Source of the DNA: Chryseobacterium ginsenosidimutans
GTDB lineage: Bacteria; Bacteroidota; Bacteroidia; Flavobacteriales; Weeksellaceae
DNA length: 64,000 bases
Direction of reading: 5' to 3'
Assembly (NCBI RefSeq): GCF_030823405.1
Contig: NZ_JAUSXC010000001.1
Location: forward strand, 1,967,001 to 2,031,000
A program made the translations under genes and the position numbers. Shown piece after piece: positions 44,580 through 52,924 of the stretch (position 1 is the stretch's first letter; each line of letters starts with the position of its first letter). Below the pieces are notes generated by a model, which was not told the origin of the DNA, made no database searches, and saw only the letters and a list, made by a program, of their open reading frames with translations.

Positions 44580-44587
44580 TATTTTTG
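44580..44587 (+). promoter_or_regulatory. -7 promoter element of the lipocalin gene
   Basis: TATTTTTG matches TAnnTTTG, 26 bases before the ATG at 44614. Confidence 0.4.
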
Positions 44588-44613
44588 AAGTTTTCAGAAT
44601 AACCACAAACTTA

Positions 44614-45159
44614 ATGTATATGAAAACGTTTCAGAAAATTGCTATTCCCCTTTCGTTGGGTGTAATTGGATTAATTATTTTAAATTCATGCTCTGTGGGA
44701 ATTCCTAAAGGTGCAACGGCTGTACAGAATTTTGATGCAGATAGATATCTCGGGAAATGGTACGAAATTGCCCGTTTCGATTACAAATTTGAAAGAGATA
44801 TGGATAATGTGACGGCAACTTATTCTCAAAACCCGAACGGAAGCATCCGTGTCGATAATAAAGGCTATAATTATGTTAAAAAAGAGTGGAAAGAATCAAT
44901 CGGTGAGGCAAAATTCGTTAATGATAAAACTGAAGCCAGATTAAAAGTTTCATTTTTTAAACCGATTTGGGCGGGTTATAATGTCATAGATATTGACGAA
45001 AATTACCAATACGCTTTAATTGCCGGAAGCAGCTTAAAATATATCTGGATTCTTTCAAGAACGAAAGAAATTCCTGAAAGCATCAAACAGAGATTCTTAG
45101 AAAAAGCCAAGAAAATTGGCTATAATACAGATGACTTAATCTGGGTGAAGCATAATTAA
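44614..45159 (+). CDS. blc: Outer-membrane lipocalin (Blc-like)
   Basis: A 181-residue bacterial lipocalin. The lipoprotein signal ends in ILNSC with Cys26 as anchor (the count shifts by two if the ATG at 44620 is used). The domain opens with FDADRYLGKWYEIARFDYKF, the G-x-W lipocalin signature, and has YALIAGSSLKYIWILSRT and the Arg of the last motif. It binds lipids or other hydrophobic molecules at the outer membrane. It forms a single-gene unit ending in a long hairpin. Confidence 0.92.
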   Translation: MYMKTFQKIAIPLSLGVIGLIILNSCSVGIPKGATAVQNFDADRYLGKWYEIARFDYKFERDMDNVTATYSQNPNGSIRVDNKGYNYVKKEWKESIGEAKFVNDKTEARLKVSFFKPIWAGYNVIDIDENYQYALIAGSSLKYIWILSRTKEIPESIKQRFLEKAKKIGYNTDDLIWVKHN

Positions 45160-45184
45160 AGCAATTTCATTACATAACAACAAA

Positions 45185-45246
45185 AAGTTTGTCATTCCGG
45201 AGAATCTATCCAAAGTGTTGTGATAGGTTTTAAGAATGACAAACTT
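45185..45246. repeat. Hairpin-forming CATTCCG-type repeat / bidirectional terminator
   Basis: A 13-bp perfect outer stem (45185-45197 with 45234-45246, AAGTTTGTCATTC) and an inner CTATC/GATAG stem form one long hairpin between convergent genes, with a T run on the plus strand. The GTCATTCCG core links it to the repeat at 34066-34165. Confidence 0.7.
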
Positions 45247-45251
45247 ATTTT

Positions 45252-45728
45252 TTAATTTAAATTTTTATATTCCTTCCATTCCTCAAAGCGAAAATCAATA
45301 ACCTGCTTCATCAGATCGTAGTTTTCATAAGTGTCTTCAATGTGATAAAAAGTTTCATATTCATAATCATTTTCTTCCGCTTTAGTATCAAAAAGATTTA
45401 CATAATCATCAGCAAATGAGCTGTATCTGTTTGCAAAATCGGTGTCGTCTTTATAATAATCCTTTGCAAAACGGTTTCCTAAATCATTCAGGTCCTGTTC
45501 AGAAAATTTTCCATCCAACGCATCTATCACAAACTCTGCACCCGTTATTTCTCTTCTCTCTAATTTTTCAATTTCTTCTTCGGCATCTTCTTTCAGTTCA
45601 TCGGAAATCAAATCATTATTAATACACCAGTTCAGGAACATTCCGGTGTGTGTTGCTCCGTTTTTTTCAGGAATATCTGTGGGGAAATCACCACCATAAT
45701 GCCATGAAGCATCATCATATTTAGACAT
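45252..45728 (-). CDS. Conserved acidic protein of unknown function
   Basis: A 158-residue, strongly acidic cytoplasmic protein. It opens with KYDDASWHYGGDFPTDIPE, a signature of a conserved uncharacterised bacterial family (I recall it as DUF7832, not certain), followed by GATHTGMFLNWCINNDLI. There is no catalytic motif that I recognise. A TATTTTTG promoter element lies upstream on the minus strand at 45761-45768. Similar proteins often occur near immunity-type genes, but there is no such context here. Confidence 0.7.
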   Translation of the reverse strand: MSKYDDASWHYGGDFPTDIPEKNGATHTGMFLNWCINNDLISDELKEDAEEEIEKLERREITGAEFVIDALDGKFSEQDLNDLGNRFAKDYYKDDTDFANRYSSFADDYVNLFDTKAEENDYEYETFYHIEDTYENYDLMKQVIDFRFEEWKEYKNLN

Positions 45729-45760
45729 AATTTTTAATTATAGTTTTAAACAATTTCTGT

Positions 45761-45768
45761 CAAAAATA
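45761..45768 (-). promoter_or_regulatory. -7 promoter element of the acidic protein gene
   Basis: TATTTTTG on the minus strand matches TAnnTTTG, 32 bases before the ATG at 45728. Confidence 0.4.
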
Positions 45769-45844
45769 GAAAAAATCAATTTATATTGTCCGTCATACAT
45801 AATTTTCCGTCATTTGCAGGAGAATTTTTTTCAACAATTAATAT

Positions 45845-47095
45845 ATGGAAAATGCTGTTCTGATTACTATTGGTGACGAAATCCTTTCCGGAAACACGGT
45901 GGATACCAATTCTAATTTTATCGCTACTGAGCTTAAAAATATAGGAATAAAAGTTTCACAGATCTTTACGATCTCAGATGAAATTGAAACCATAAAAAAA
46001 ACAATACAATCTGCTTTTGAGGTCGGAAATTTAATTATCACAACAGGCGGATTGGGCCCTACAAGAGACGATAAGACCAAAAAAGCCATTGCCGAATTTT
46101 TCAATGATGAAATTGCTTTGGATGAGGTTACGTTTAATCATCTTAAGAATTATATGGAAAAACGCGGCCGTCTGGAAATCCTTGAAAGAAATCGCGAACA
46201 GGCTTTTGTACCTACAAAATCTACGGTTTTTCAAAATCATTTTGGTACGGCACCTTGCATGATGATGGAGCAAGACGGGAAATTATTATTCAGTCTTCCT
46301 GGTGTTCCTTATGAAGTAAAACCATTGATAAAAGACCAGATTGTTCCTTATTTACATAATAAATTCAGCTTAAATTATATTTCCACAAGAATAGTTTCTG
46401 TTGTCGGAATTCCCGAAAGTATTTTAGCCGATATCATTGAAGATTGGGAGCTTGCATTACCGGAAAATTTAGCATTATCCTATCTTCCGGTGGGAACCCG
46501 TGTAAAGTTGAGATTGACGGCAACTGGTGAAAACGAAGCTGTTTTGCAACAACAATTAGAACAGGAAATTCAAAAAGTACTGCCTTTAATTAAAGATAAT
46601 GTCATTGCCACTTCTGAAGATAAAATTGAAAAAATTCTTGGTGAGATTTTACACGAGAAAAAACTGACGATTTCCTCTGCAGAAAGCTGTACAGGGGGAG
46701 AATTGGCGAAAATGATTACGTCCAATTCAGGAAGCTCAAAATATTTTCTTGGCGGGATTATTCCGTATGCAACAGAAAAGAAAATTGATATTTTAAAGGT
46801 TAAAAAAGAAACTGTTGATGAGTTTACCGTAGTAAGCGAGCAGGTTGCCGCAGAAATGGCGGAAGGGTGTCAGAAATTATTTGATACCAATATTTCTTTA
46901 TCAACAACCGGAGTTGCCGGCCCCGGAAAAGGAGAGGATGGAAAAGAAGTGGGAACGGTTTTCTATACTATCAGAGTTGATGATAAAGAAGTAACTTCAA
47001 AATTATACATGCCACATTTAGAAAGGCTGGATTTTATACATTTTGTCTCACAGAAAATTATTCAGGATTTGGTAGGAATTCTTATTAATAATTAA
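45845..47095 (+). CDS. cinA: CinA-family protein (nicotinamide-nucleotide amidohydrolase)
   Basis: A 416-residue two-domain protein. The N-terminal MoaB/MogA-like domain (about 1-170) has ITIGDEILSGNTVDTNS and TTGGLGPTRDDKTK. The C-terminal amidohydrolase (about 255-410) has SAESCTGGELAKMIT, GGIIPYATEKK and STTGVAGPGKGEDGKEVG. It deamidates NMN in pyridine-nucleotide salvage, and the N-terminal domain may have ADP-ribose pyrophosphatase activity. The length is standard. Confidence 0.95.
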   Translation: MENAVLITIGDEILSGNTVDTNSNFIATELKNIGIKVSQIFTISDEIETIKKTIQSAFEVGNLIITTGGLGPTRDDKTKKAIAEFFNDEIALDEVTFNHLKNYMEKRGRLEILERNREQAFVPTKSTVFQNHFGTAPCMMMEQDGKLLFSLPGVPYEVKPLIKDQIVPYLHNKFSLNYISTRIVSVVGIPESILADIIEDWELALPENLALSYLPVGTRVKLRLTATGENEAVLQQQLEQEIQKVLPLIKDNVIATSEDKIEKILGEILHEKKLTISSAESCTGGELAKMITSNSGSSKYFLGGIIPYATEKKIDILKVKKETVDEFTVVSEQVAAEMAEGCQKLFDTNISLSTTGVAGPGKGEDGKEVGTVFYTIRVDDKEVTSKLYMPHLERLDFIHFVSQKIIQDLVGILINN

Positions 47096-47182
47096 GCGAT
47101 GTCTTTAATTTTAATATTTTTTTAATTAAATCTGACGTAGTTTTTCACGATTTTTGAAATTCATTCAAAAAATATTAACATC

Positions 47183-50100
47183 GTGGAAAGCTCAAAACAG
47201 ATTTTTCAAACTGACAGCAAAAAACGCTGGAGAAATGTACAGTGGGGAAGCCGTATTTTTATCTTCATTGCTGTACTGCTTTTTTTGGCTTTAGGTTTGA
47301 TGATGAAACTGGATAAAAGTCCTAAGATTCCTTTTAAAGAAGATTATAAGGCCGTCATTACAGCAAGTAAACCTTATCTCCAGGAAAATAAAATCTCTAA
47401 AGAATACAAAGGTTTCAGAAGTTTTATTTCTGAAAAAACCATACATACAAGTCTTGCAAAAATCAAAAAAGCAAGGTATGAAAGACTTAAAAATCAAAAC
47501 AGAAACTGGTCACAATTTCCGGGAGGAATCCGTTCTGCATTCTATGTTGCGTGGGATCCGCAGTCTTTAATGTCTTTAAAAAGAAACATAAAACACATCA
47601 ATCTCGTTTTTCCCGAATGGTTCTTTCTTGATCCAAAAACAGGTGACTTAAAAAATAATGTTGATACCGAAGGTTACAAGATCATTAAAAGAACAGGTGT
47701 TGCTGCAATGCCTATCTTGAGTAATAATTTTGACCGTGAATTTCGTTCTGAAGGATTGGGGAAAGTGCTGAAAGATCCTCAGAAAAGAACAAATCTTATT
47801 CAGAAACTGAAACAGCAATGTCTAAAACTTCATTTTAAAGGAATCAATATAGATTTTGAAAACATGAATCTGGATTCTGATGAATATCTGATTGCTTTTA
47901 TGAAAGAACTTTCCGAGACTTTTAAGCAAAATCAATTGTTGGTTTCAATGGATATTATGACGGATAATGACGATTATAATATTCAGAAACTGAATCCTTA
48001 TATAGATTATTTTGTACTGATGGCTTATGACGAATATTCTTCGGACGGCGATGCAGGTCCTGTTTCTTCACAAAAATGGATCGAGGAACAAACAGGTAAG
48101 ATTTTAGGAAAAACCTCACCGAACAAGATTATTTTAGGGCTTGGAGCTTATGGTTATGACTGGAGTACCGATAAAGACAACAGTACTTCTGTGACGTATA
48201 TGCAGGCGATCACAAAAGCGAGTGCAAGTAAAGCAGTAATTAATTTTGATGATAATACGTTTAATTTAAATTATTCCTATACAGATTCAAAAAAGAATAC
48301 ACATACTGTATTTTTCAATGATGCAGCTTCTATTTTTAATACAATGCGTTTTTCTTCGGAATATCCTTTGGCGGGAACAGCATTATGGAGACTTGGGAGT
48401 GAAGACAACCGTGTGTGGAGCTTTTATGATAAGGATCTCACTTTTGCAGGTTTATCAAAATTAAATTTAAAAACACTGGAAAACGTAAAAGGTCAGACAA
48501 TGGTTGATTACATTGGTGACGGCGAGGTTTTAGATGTTTTAAATACCCCTCACGACGGAAAAATTGCCCTTGAAATTGATCCCAAAGAAAAGATCATTAC
48601 AGATGAAAATTATGTCACTTATCCAAGCTCTTATGAAGTGAAAAAATATGGTGAAGCACCTCAGAAAGAATTGGTTCTGACTTTTGATGACGGACCGGAC
48701 GAAACCTATACTCCTCAGATTCTGGATATCCTTTCAAAATATCACGTTCCGGCAGCTTTCTTTTTAGTGGGTTTAAATGCTGAAAGAAATTTACCTTTAG
48801 TTAAAAGGATTTATCGCGAAGGTCACGAAATAGGAAATCATACATTTACACACGAAAACGTAGCAAAAGTAAGCCCTGAGAGAGCCTTACTTGAAATGAA
48901 ACTGACAAGATTACTCATTGAATGCATAACGGGACACAGTACAATTTTATTCAGAGCGCCTTATAATGCCGATTCAGAACCTACTACTGCTGAAGAAATC
49001 ATTCCTGTCGCATTGGCGAGACAGCAAAATTATCTGGATATTGGAGAAAGTATTGATCCTGAAGACTGGCAACCTGGAATAAAAGCAGACGAAATCGTAA
49101 AACGTGTAATGACAGGAATTAAAATGGAAAGAGGAAATATCATTCTTCTTCATGATGCGGGTGGAGAAACAAGAGAGGAAACCATTAAAGCGCTTAAAAT
49201 TTTAATTCCGTCGTTGCAGAAAAAAGGTTATCATTTTACCAATCTGGCGAGTATTCTGCATAAAAGTAAAAACGAACTGATGCCGGAAATTCCAAAAACA
49301 AGATCATATTATGTGATGCAGCTTAATTTGGTTTTAGCAACAATTATTTATGGAATCAGTCACTTTCTCGTAGCGCTTTTTACCATTTTTATTGGATTGG
49401 GATTGATAAGATTAATAGTAATGCTATATTGGGCTCTGAAAGAAAGAAAAAAAGAGAAAAAACTGACAAATTTCCCTATTCTTGAGGCTTATCCGAAAGT
49501 TTCCATCATCGTTCCTGCGTATAATGAGGAGGTGAATATTATTTCTTCTTTAAATAATTTATTAAAACAGAATTACCCGAATTTTGATGTGATTTTGGTC
49601 GATGACGGAAGCAAAGATTCAACCTATGAAAAGGCGGAAGCAGAGTTTCAAGATAATCCTAAATTAAAAATTTTCACAAAGAAAAACGGAGGAAAAGCAA
49701 CTGCTTTAAATTTAGGAATTTCTAAAACCGATGCAGAATATGTAGTCTGTATTGATGCCGATACAAAACTTGAACAGAATGCTGTAAAATATCTTGTGGC
49801 AAGATTTTTAAACTCAAATTCAGATGAAAAAATTGCTGCTGTTGCAGGGAATGTAAAAGTTGGAAATACAGTAAATTGGCTCACAAAATGGCAGTCTATT
49901 GAATATACGACCAGTCAGAATTTTGATCGATTGGCTTATGCACATATTAATGCCATTACGGTGATTCCGGGTGCCATTGGAGCCTTCAGAAAATCTGTAA
50001 TTGATGAGGTTGGAGGATATTCATCCGATACATTGGCGGAAGATTGTGATATTACCGTGAAAATTTTAAAAGCAGGATATACCGTTGCCAATGAAAATAG

Positions 50101-50581
50101 AGCAGTTGCCATAACTGAAGCTCCTGAAAGCGTAAAACAGTTTTTAAAACAGCGTTTCAGATGGACTTACGGTATTATGCAGATGTTCTGGAAACAAAGA
50201 CAGACGTTTCTTAATCCAAAATACAAAGGGTTAGGACTTTGGGCGATGCCGAATATTTTATTGTTTCAATATATTGTTCCGTTTTTCTCTCCTTTGGCGG
50301 ATGTGATTATGTTTTTTGGAATTTTATCAGGAAATGGCGAGAAAATATTTAGCTATTATTTAATTTTCCTTTTGGTGGATGCTTCGTTGGCTTTAATAGC
50401 ATTTATTATGCAGAAAGAAAAATTAGTGAATATTTTGTACGTCATTCCACAGAGATTTGGCTACAGATGGTTGATATACATTGTTTTGTTCAGAAGTTTG
50501 AGAAAGGCATTAAAAGGCGAAATGCAGGCTTGGGGATTTTTAAAAAGAACAGGAAATGTAAAAGACATCGCAACTTCTTAA
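47183..50581 (+). CDS. GH18-like / polysaccharide deacetylase / GT2 fusion protein
   Basis: An 1132-residue protein from a GTG start at 47183; no ATG is available upstream. In order: an N-terminal membrane helix (about 23-42), a GH18-like barrel (about 115-430) with FKGINIDFENMN giving the D-x-E motif near 221-223, and a CE4 deacetylase (about 490-690) with LTFDDGPDE, NHTFTH and LLHDAG. Next come two membrane helices (about 720-755), a GT2 domain (about 773-1000) with DDGS, DAD, LAEDCDIT and QRFRWTYG, and terminal helices. It probably makes, deacetylates and trims a beta-linked N-acetylhexosamine polymer across the inner membrane. Confidence 0.9.
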   Translation: MESSKQIFQTDSKKRWRNVQWGSRIFIFIAVLLFLALGLMMKLDKSPKIPFKEDYKAVITASKPYLQENKISKEYKGFRSFISEKTIHTSLAKIKKARYERLKNQNRNWSQFPGGIRSAFYVAWDPQSLMSLKRNIKHINLVFPEWFFLDPKTGDLKNNVDTEGYKIIKRTGVAAMPILSNNFDREFRSEGLGKVLKDPQKRTNLIQKLKQQCLKLHFKGINIDFENMNLDSDEYLIAFMKELSETFKQNQLLVSMDIMTDNDDYNIQKLNPYIDYFVLMAYDEYSSDGDAGPVSSQKWIEEQTGKILGKTSPNKIILGLGAYGYDWSTDKDNSTSVTYMQAITKASASKAVINFDDNTFNLNYSYTDSKKNTHTVFFNDAASIFNTMRFSSEYPLAGTALWRLGSEDNRVWSFYDKDLTFAGLSKLNLKTLENVKGQTMVDYIGDGEVLDVLNTPHDGKIALEIDPKEKIITDENYVTYPSSYEVKKYGEAPQKELVLTFDDGPDETYTPQILDILSKYHVPAAFFLVGLNAERNLPLVKRIYREGHEIGNHTFTHENVAKVSPERALLEMKLTRLLIECITGHSTILFRAPYNADSEPTTAEEIIPVALARQQNYLDIGESIDPEDWQPGIKADEIVKRVMTGIKMERGNIILLHDAGGETREETIKALKILIPSLQKKGYHFTNLASILHKSKNELMPEIPKTRSYYVMQLNLVLATIIYGISHFLVALFTIFIGLGLIRLIVMLYWALKERKKEKKLTNFPILEAYPKVSIIVPAYNEEVNIISSLNNLLKQNYPNFDVILVDDGSKDSTYEKAEAEFQDNPKLKIFTKKNGGKATALNLGISKTDAEYVVCIDADTKLEQNAVKYLVARFLNSNSDEKIAAVAGNVKVGNTVNWLTKWQSIEYTTSQNFDRLAYAHINAITVIPGAIGAFRKSVIDEVGGYSSDTLAEDCDITVKILKAGYTVANENRAVAITEAPESVKQFLKQRFRWTYGIMQMFWKQRQTFLNPKYKGLGLWAMPNILLFQYIVPFFSPLADVIMFFGILSGNGEKIFSYYLIFLLVDASLALIAFIMQKEKLVNILYVIPQRFGYRWLIYIVLFRSLRKALKGEMQAWGFLKRTGNVKDIATS

Positions 50582-50657
50582 TATTTGATTAAATTTGTTT
50601 TCATAAAAAGTAACAAATAATATAAGTGATATACTTATTGTATAAATTGTAATTATA

Positions 50658-52685
50658 ATGAAAAAATTAACACTTTCTTTGTTTTTATTAGCGGGAATTT
50701 GTTCACAGACAGTGAACGCTCAAGCTACAGACAAAGGTCTAGACATTAGCTTGATGGATAAATCAGTTCGTCCACAAGATGATTTTTATAACTATGTAAG
50801 CGGAACTTGGATGAAAACTGCCAAAATCCCTTCTGATAAACCAACTTGGGGAAGTTTCAACAAATTGGCTGATGATACAGACAATAACTCAATGACAATT
50901 TTGAATTCTCTTTTGAAGGATAAATTTGCAGATGGAACCGAAGGAAAAAAAATCCAGGATCTGTACGCTACGTACATGAACATGCAGAAGAGAAATGCTG
51001 ACGGAATTAAACCTATTCAGGAAAATATCAACAAAATTGATGCTATTAAAAACCTTACGGATCTTCAGAATTATCTGACTTCTGTAACGAAAGAAGGTGA
51101 AAATACCTTGTACGGATGGGGAGTAGATGCAGATTTGAAAGATTCTAAAATGAATGCAGTTTATTTGGGTAATGCGTCTCTAGGTTTAGGAAGAGATTAC
51201 TATCAGAAAGTAAACGAAAAGAATACGGAAGCTCTTGCAGAATACACAAAGTATGTAGCTTCAATGTTGAAAGAGCTAGGATACAAAAATGCTGATGCAG
51301 CTGCAAAAGGTATCGTAGATTATGAAAAAAGCATCGCAAAAACTTATCTTACAAACGAGCAGAGCCGTGATAATACGCTTCAGTACAACCCAAGAACAAT
51401 GGCTGAACTTAAGACATTGGTAAAAGGTGTTGATCTTCCGGCTTATCTTAAAAAAGTTGGTGTAAATACAGATAAAGTAATCATCGGAGAGATTGGTTAC
51501 TACAAGGATTTCGATAAATTGGTGAATGCTCAGAACCTTTCTGTAATTAAGGATTACTTGAAATTTCACATGATCCACGGAAGTGCTTCTTACTTAAGCG
51601 AAAAATTAGGTGATATGAAGTTTGCTTTCTACGGTAAATATTTAAGAGGTCAACAAGAGCAAAGAGCGCTTAACAAAAGAGGATATGAGTTAATTAACGG
51701 TTCTCTTGGTGAAGCTTTTGGAAAATTATATGTTGAAAAATATTTCCCGGCTGAAGCTAAAGCTCAGATGGTTGAATTGATTGATTACTTAAAGAAAAGT
51801 TTCGCAGTTCACATCAACAATCTAGCTTGGATGTCTTCTACAACAAAGGAAAAAGCAATGACAAAGTTGAATAAATTCACTGTAAAAGTTGCTTATCCGG
51901 ACAAATGGAAAGATTATTCTAAATTGAATATTACTCCTGAAGCTAAAGGTGGAAATTTATATTCGAACCTTCAGAGTATCGGAGAATGGCAATACAACAA
52001 AGATTTAGCTAAAATCGGAAAAGCTGTTGACAAAACAGAATGGGGAATGACTCCACAAACCGTAAACGCTTACTACAACCCGGTAAACAACGAAATCGTT
52101 TTCCCAGCTGCGATTCTTCAGCCTCCTTTCTTCAATCCTAAAGCTGATGCTGCGGTTAATTTCGGTGGAATCGGTGCTGTTATCGGTCACGAAATGAGCC
52201 ACGGATTTGATGATTCAGGTGCGCAGTTTGACGCAGACGGTAACTTGGTTGACTGGTGGACTCCGGAAGACAAAGCGAACTTCGAAAAAGCGACAAAAGC
52301 TCTTGCTGCTCAATATGATAAGTATGAGCCTGTAAAAGGAACTAATGTAAACGGAACATTCACAAACGGTGAAAATATCGCCGATTTAGGTGGTGTAAAC
52401 ATCGCTTACGATGCACTTCAAATGTATTTAAAAGATAAAGGAAATCCGGGATCAATCAGCGGTTATACGCAAGATCAGAGATTCTTCCTAAGCTGGGCAA
52501 CAGTTTGGAGAACGTTATCAAGTGAAAAATACATGGTAAACCAAGTGAAAACAGACCCACACTCTCCTGGATATTTCAGAAGTTTCGGTCCTTTAACAAA
52601 CGTTGATGCTTTCTACAAAGCATTTGACGTAAAACAAGGAGATAAACTTTACAAAGCTCCTGCAGACAGAATTAAAATCTGGTAA
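50658..52685 (+). CDS. pepO: M13 family zinc metallopeptidase (PepO/neprilysin-like)
   Basis: A 675-residue exported peptidase; the signal peptide ends in TVNAQA (about residue 21). The zinc motif is HEMSH starting at His511 in GAVIGHEMSHGFDD, with the third ligand in ENIADLGGVN and the M13 C-terminal QVKTDPHSPGYFR. It cleaves oligopeptides in the periplasm or outside the cell. It is the first of two tandem paralogues; this copy has a plain signal peptide. It has its own terminator. Confidence 0.95.
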   Translation: MKKLTLSLFLLAGICSQTVNAQATDKGLDISLMDKSVRPQDDFYNYVSGTWMKTAKIPSDKPTWGSFNKLADDTDNNSMTILNSLLKDKFADGTEGKKIQDLYATYMNMQKRNADGIKPIQENINKIDAIKNLTDLQNYLTSVTKEGENTLYGWGVDADLKDSKMNAVYLGNASLGLGRDYYQKVNEKNTEALAEYTKYVASMLKELGYKNADAAAKGIVDYEKSIAKTYLTNEQSRDNTLQYNPRTMAELKTLVKGVDLPAYLKKVGVNTDKVIIGEIGYYKDFDKLVNAQNLSVIKDYLKFHMIHGSASYLSEKLGDMKFAFYGKYLRGQQEQRALNKRGYELINGSLGEAFGKLYVEKYFPAEAKAQMVELIDYLKKSFAVHINNLAWMSSTTKEKAMTKLNKFTVKVAYPDKWKDYSKLNITPEAKGGNLYSNLQSIGEWQYNKDLAKIGKAVDKTEWGMTPQTVNAYYNPVNNEIVFPAAILQPPFFNPKADAAVNFGGIGAVIGHEMSHGFDDSGAQFDADGNLVDWWTPEDKANFEKATKALAAQYDKYEPVKGTNVNGTFTNGENIADLGGVNIAYDALQMYLKDKGNPGSISGYTQDQRFFLSWATVWRTLSSEKYMVNQVKTDPHSPGYFRSFGPLTNVDAFYKAFDVKQGDKLYKAPADRIKIW

Positions 52686-52702
52686 TCATTACCAAAAAAT
52701 AG

Positions 52703-52733
52703 AAAAACCGTTCAGAAATGAGCGGTTTTTTTG
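52703..52733 (+). terminator. Terminator after the first M13 gene
   Basis: An 11-bp stem (52703-52713 with 52720-52730, one G-T pair) with loop AGAAAT and a T run. Confidence 0.85.
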
Positions 52734-52885
52734 TTTGATTATACTTCAAGAACCTCAATATGAATATCTAATACTAGTTTAAAGAAAACTTTTTAGCAGT
52801 GTCACGCTGAGATTATCAAATCATTTTTTCAATATTTTATTAAATTCAAAACAATAAAGACGAATATTAAATTAACATAATTTTG

Positions 52886-52893
52886 TATATTTG
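52886..52893 (+). promoter_or_regulatory. -7 promoter element of the second M13 gene
   Basis: TATATTTG matches TAnnTTTG, 31 bases before the ATG at 52925. It implies separate transcription from the first M13 gene. Confidence 0.5.
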
Positions 52894-52924
52894 ATAAGTT
52901 GTGTAAAATCAAAAACAATCTTTA

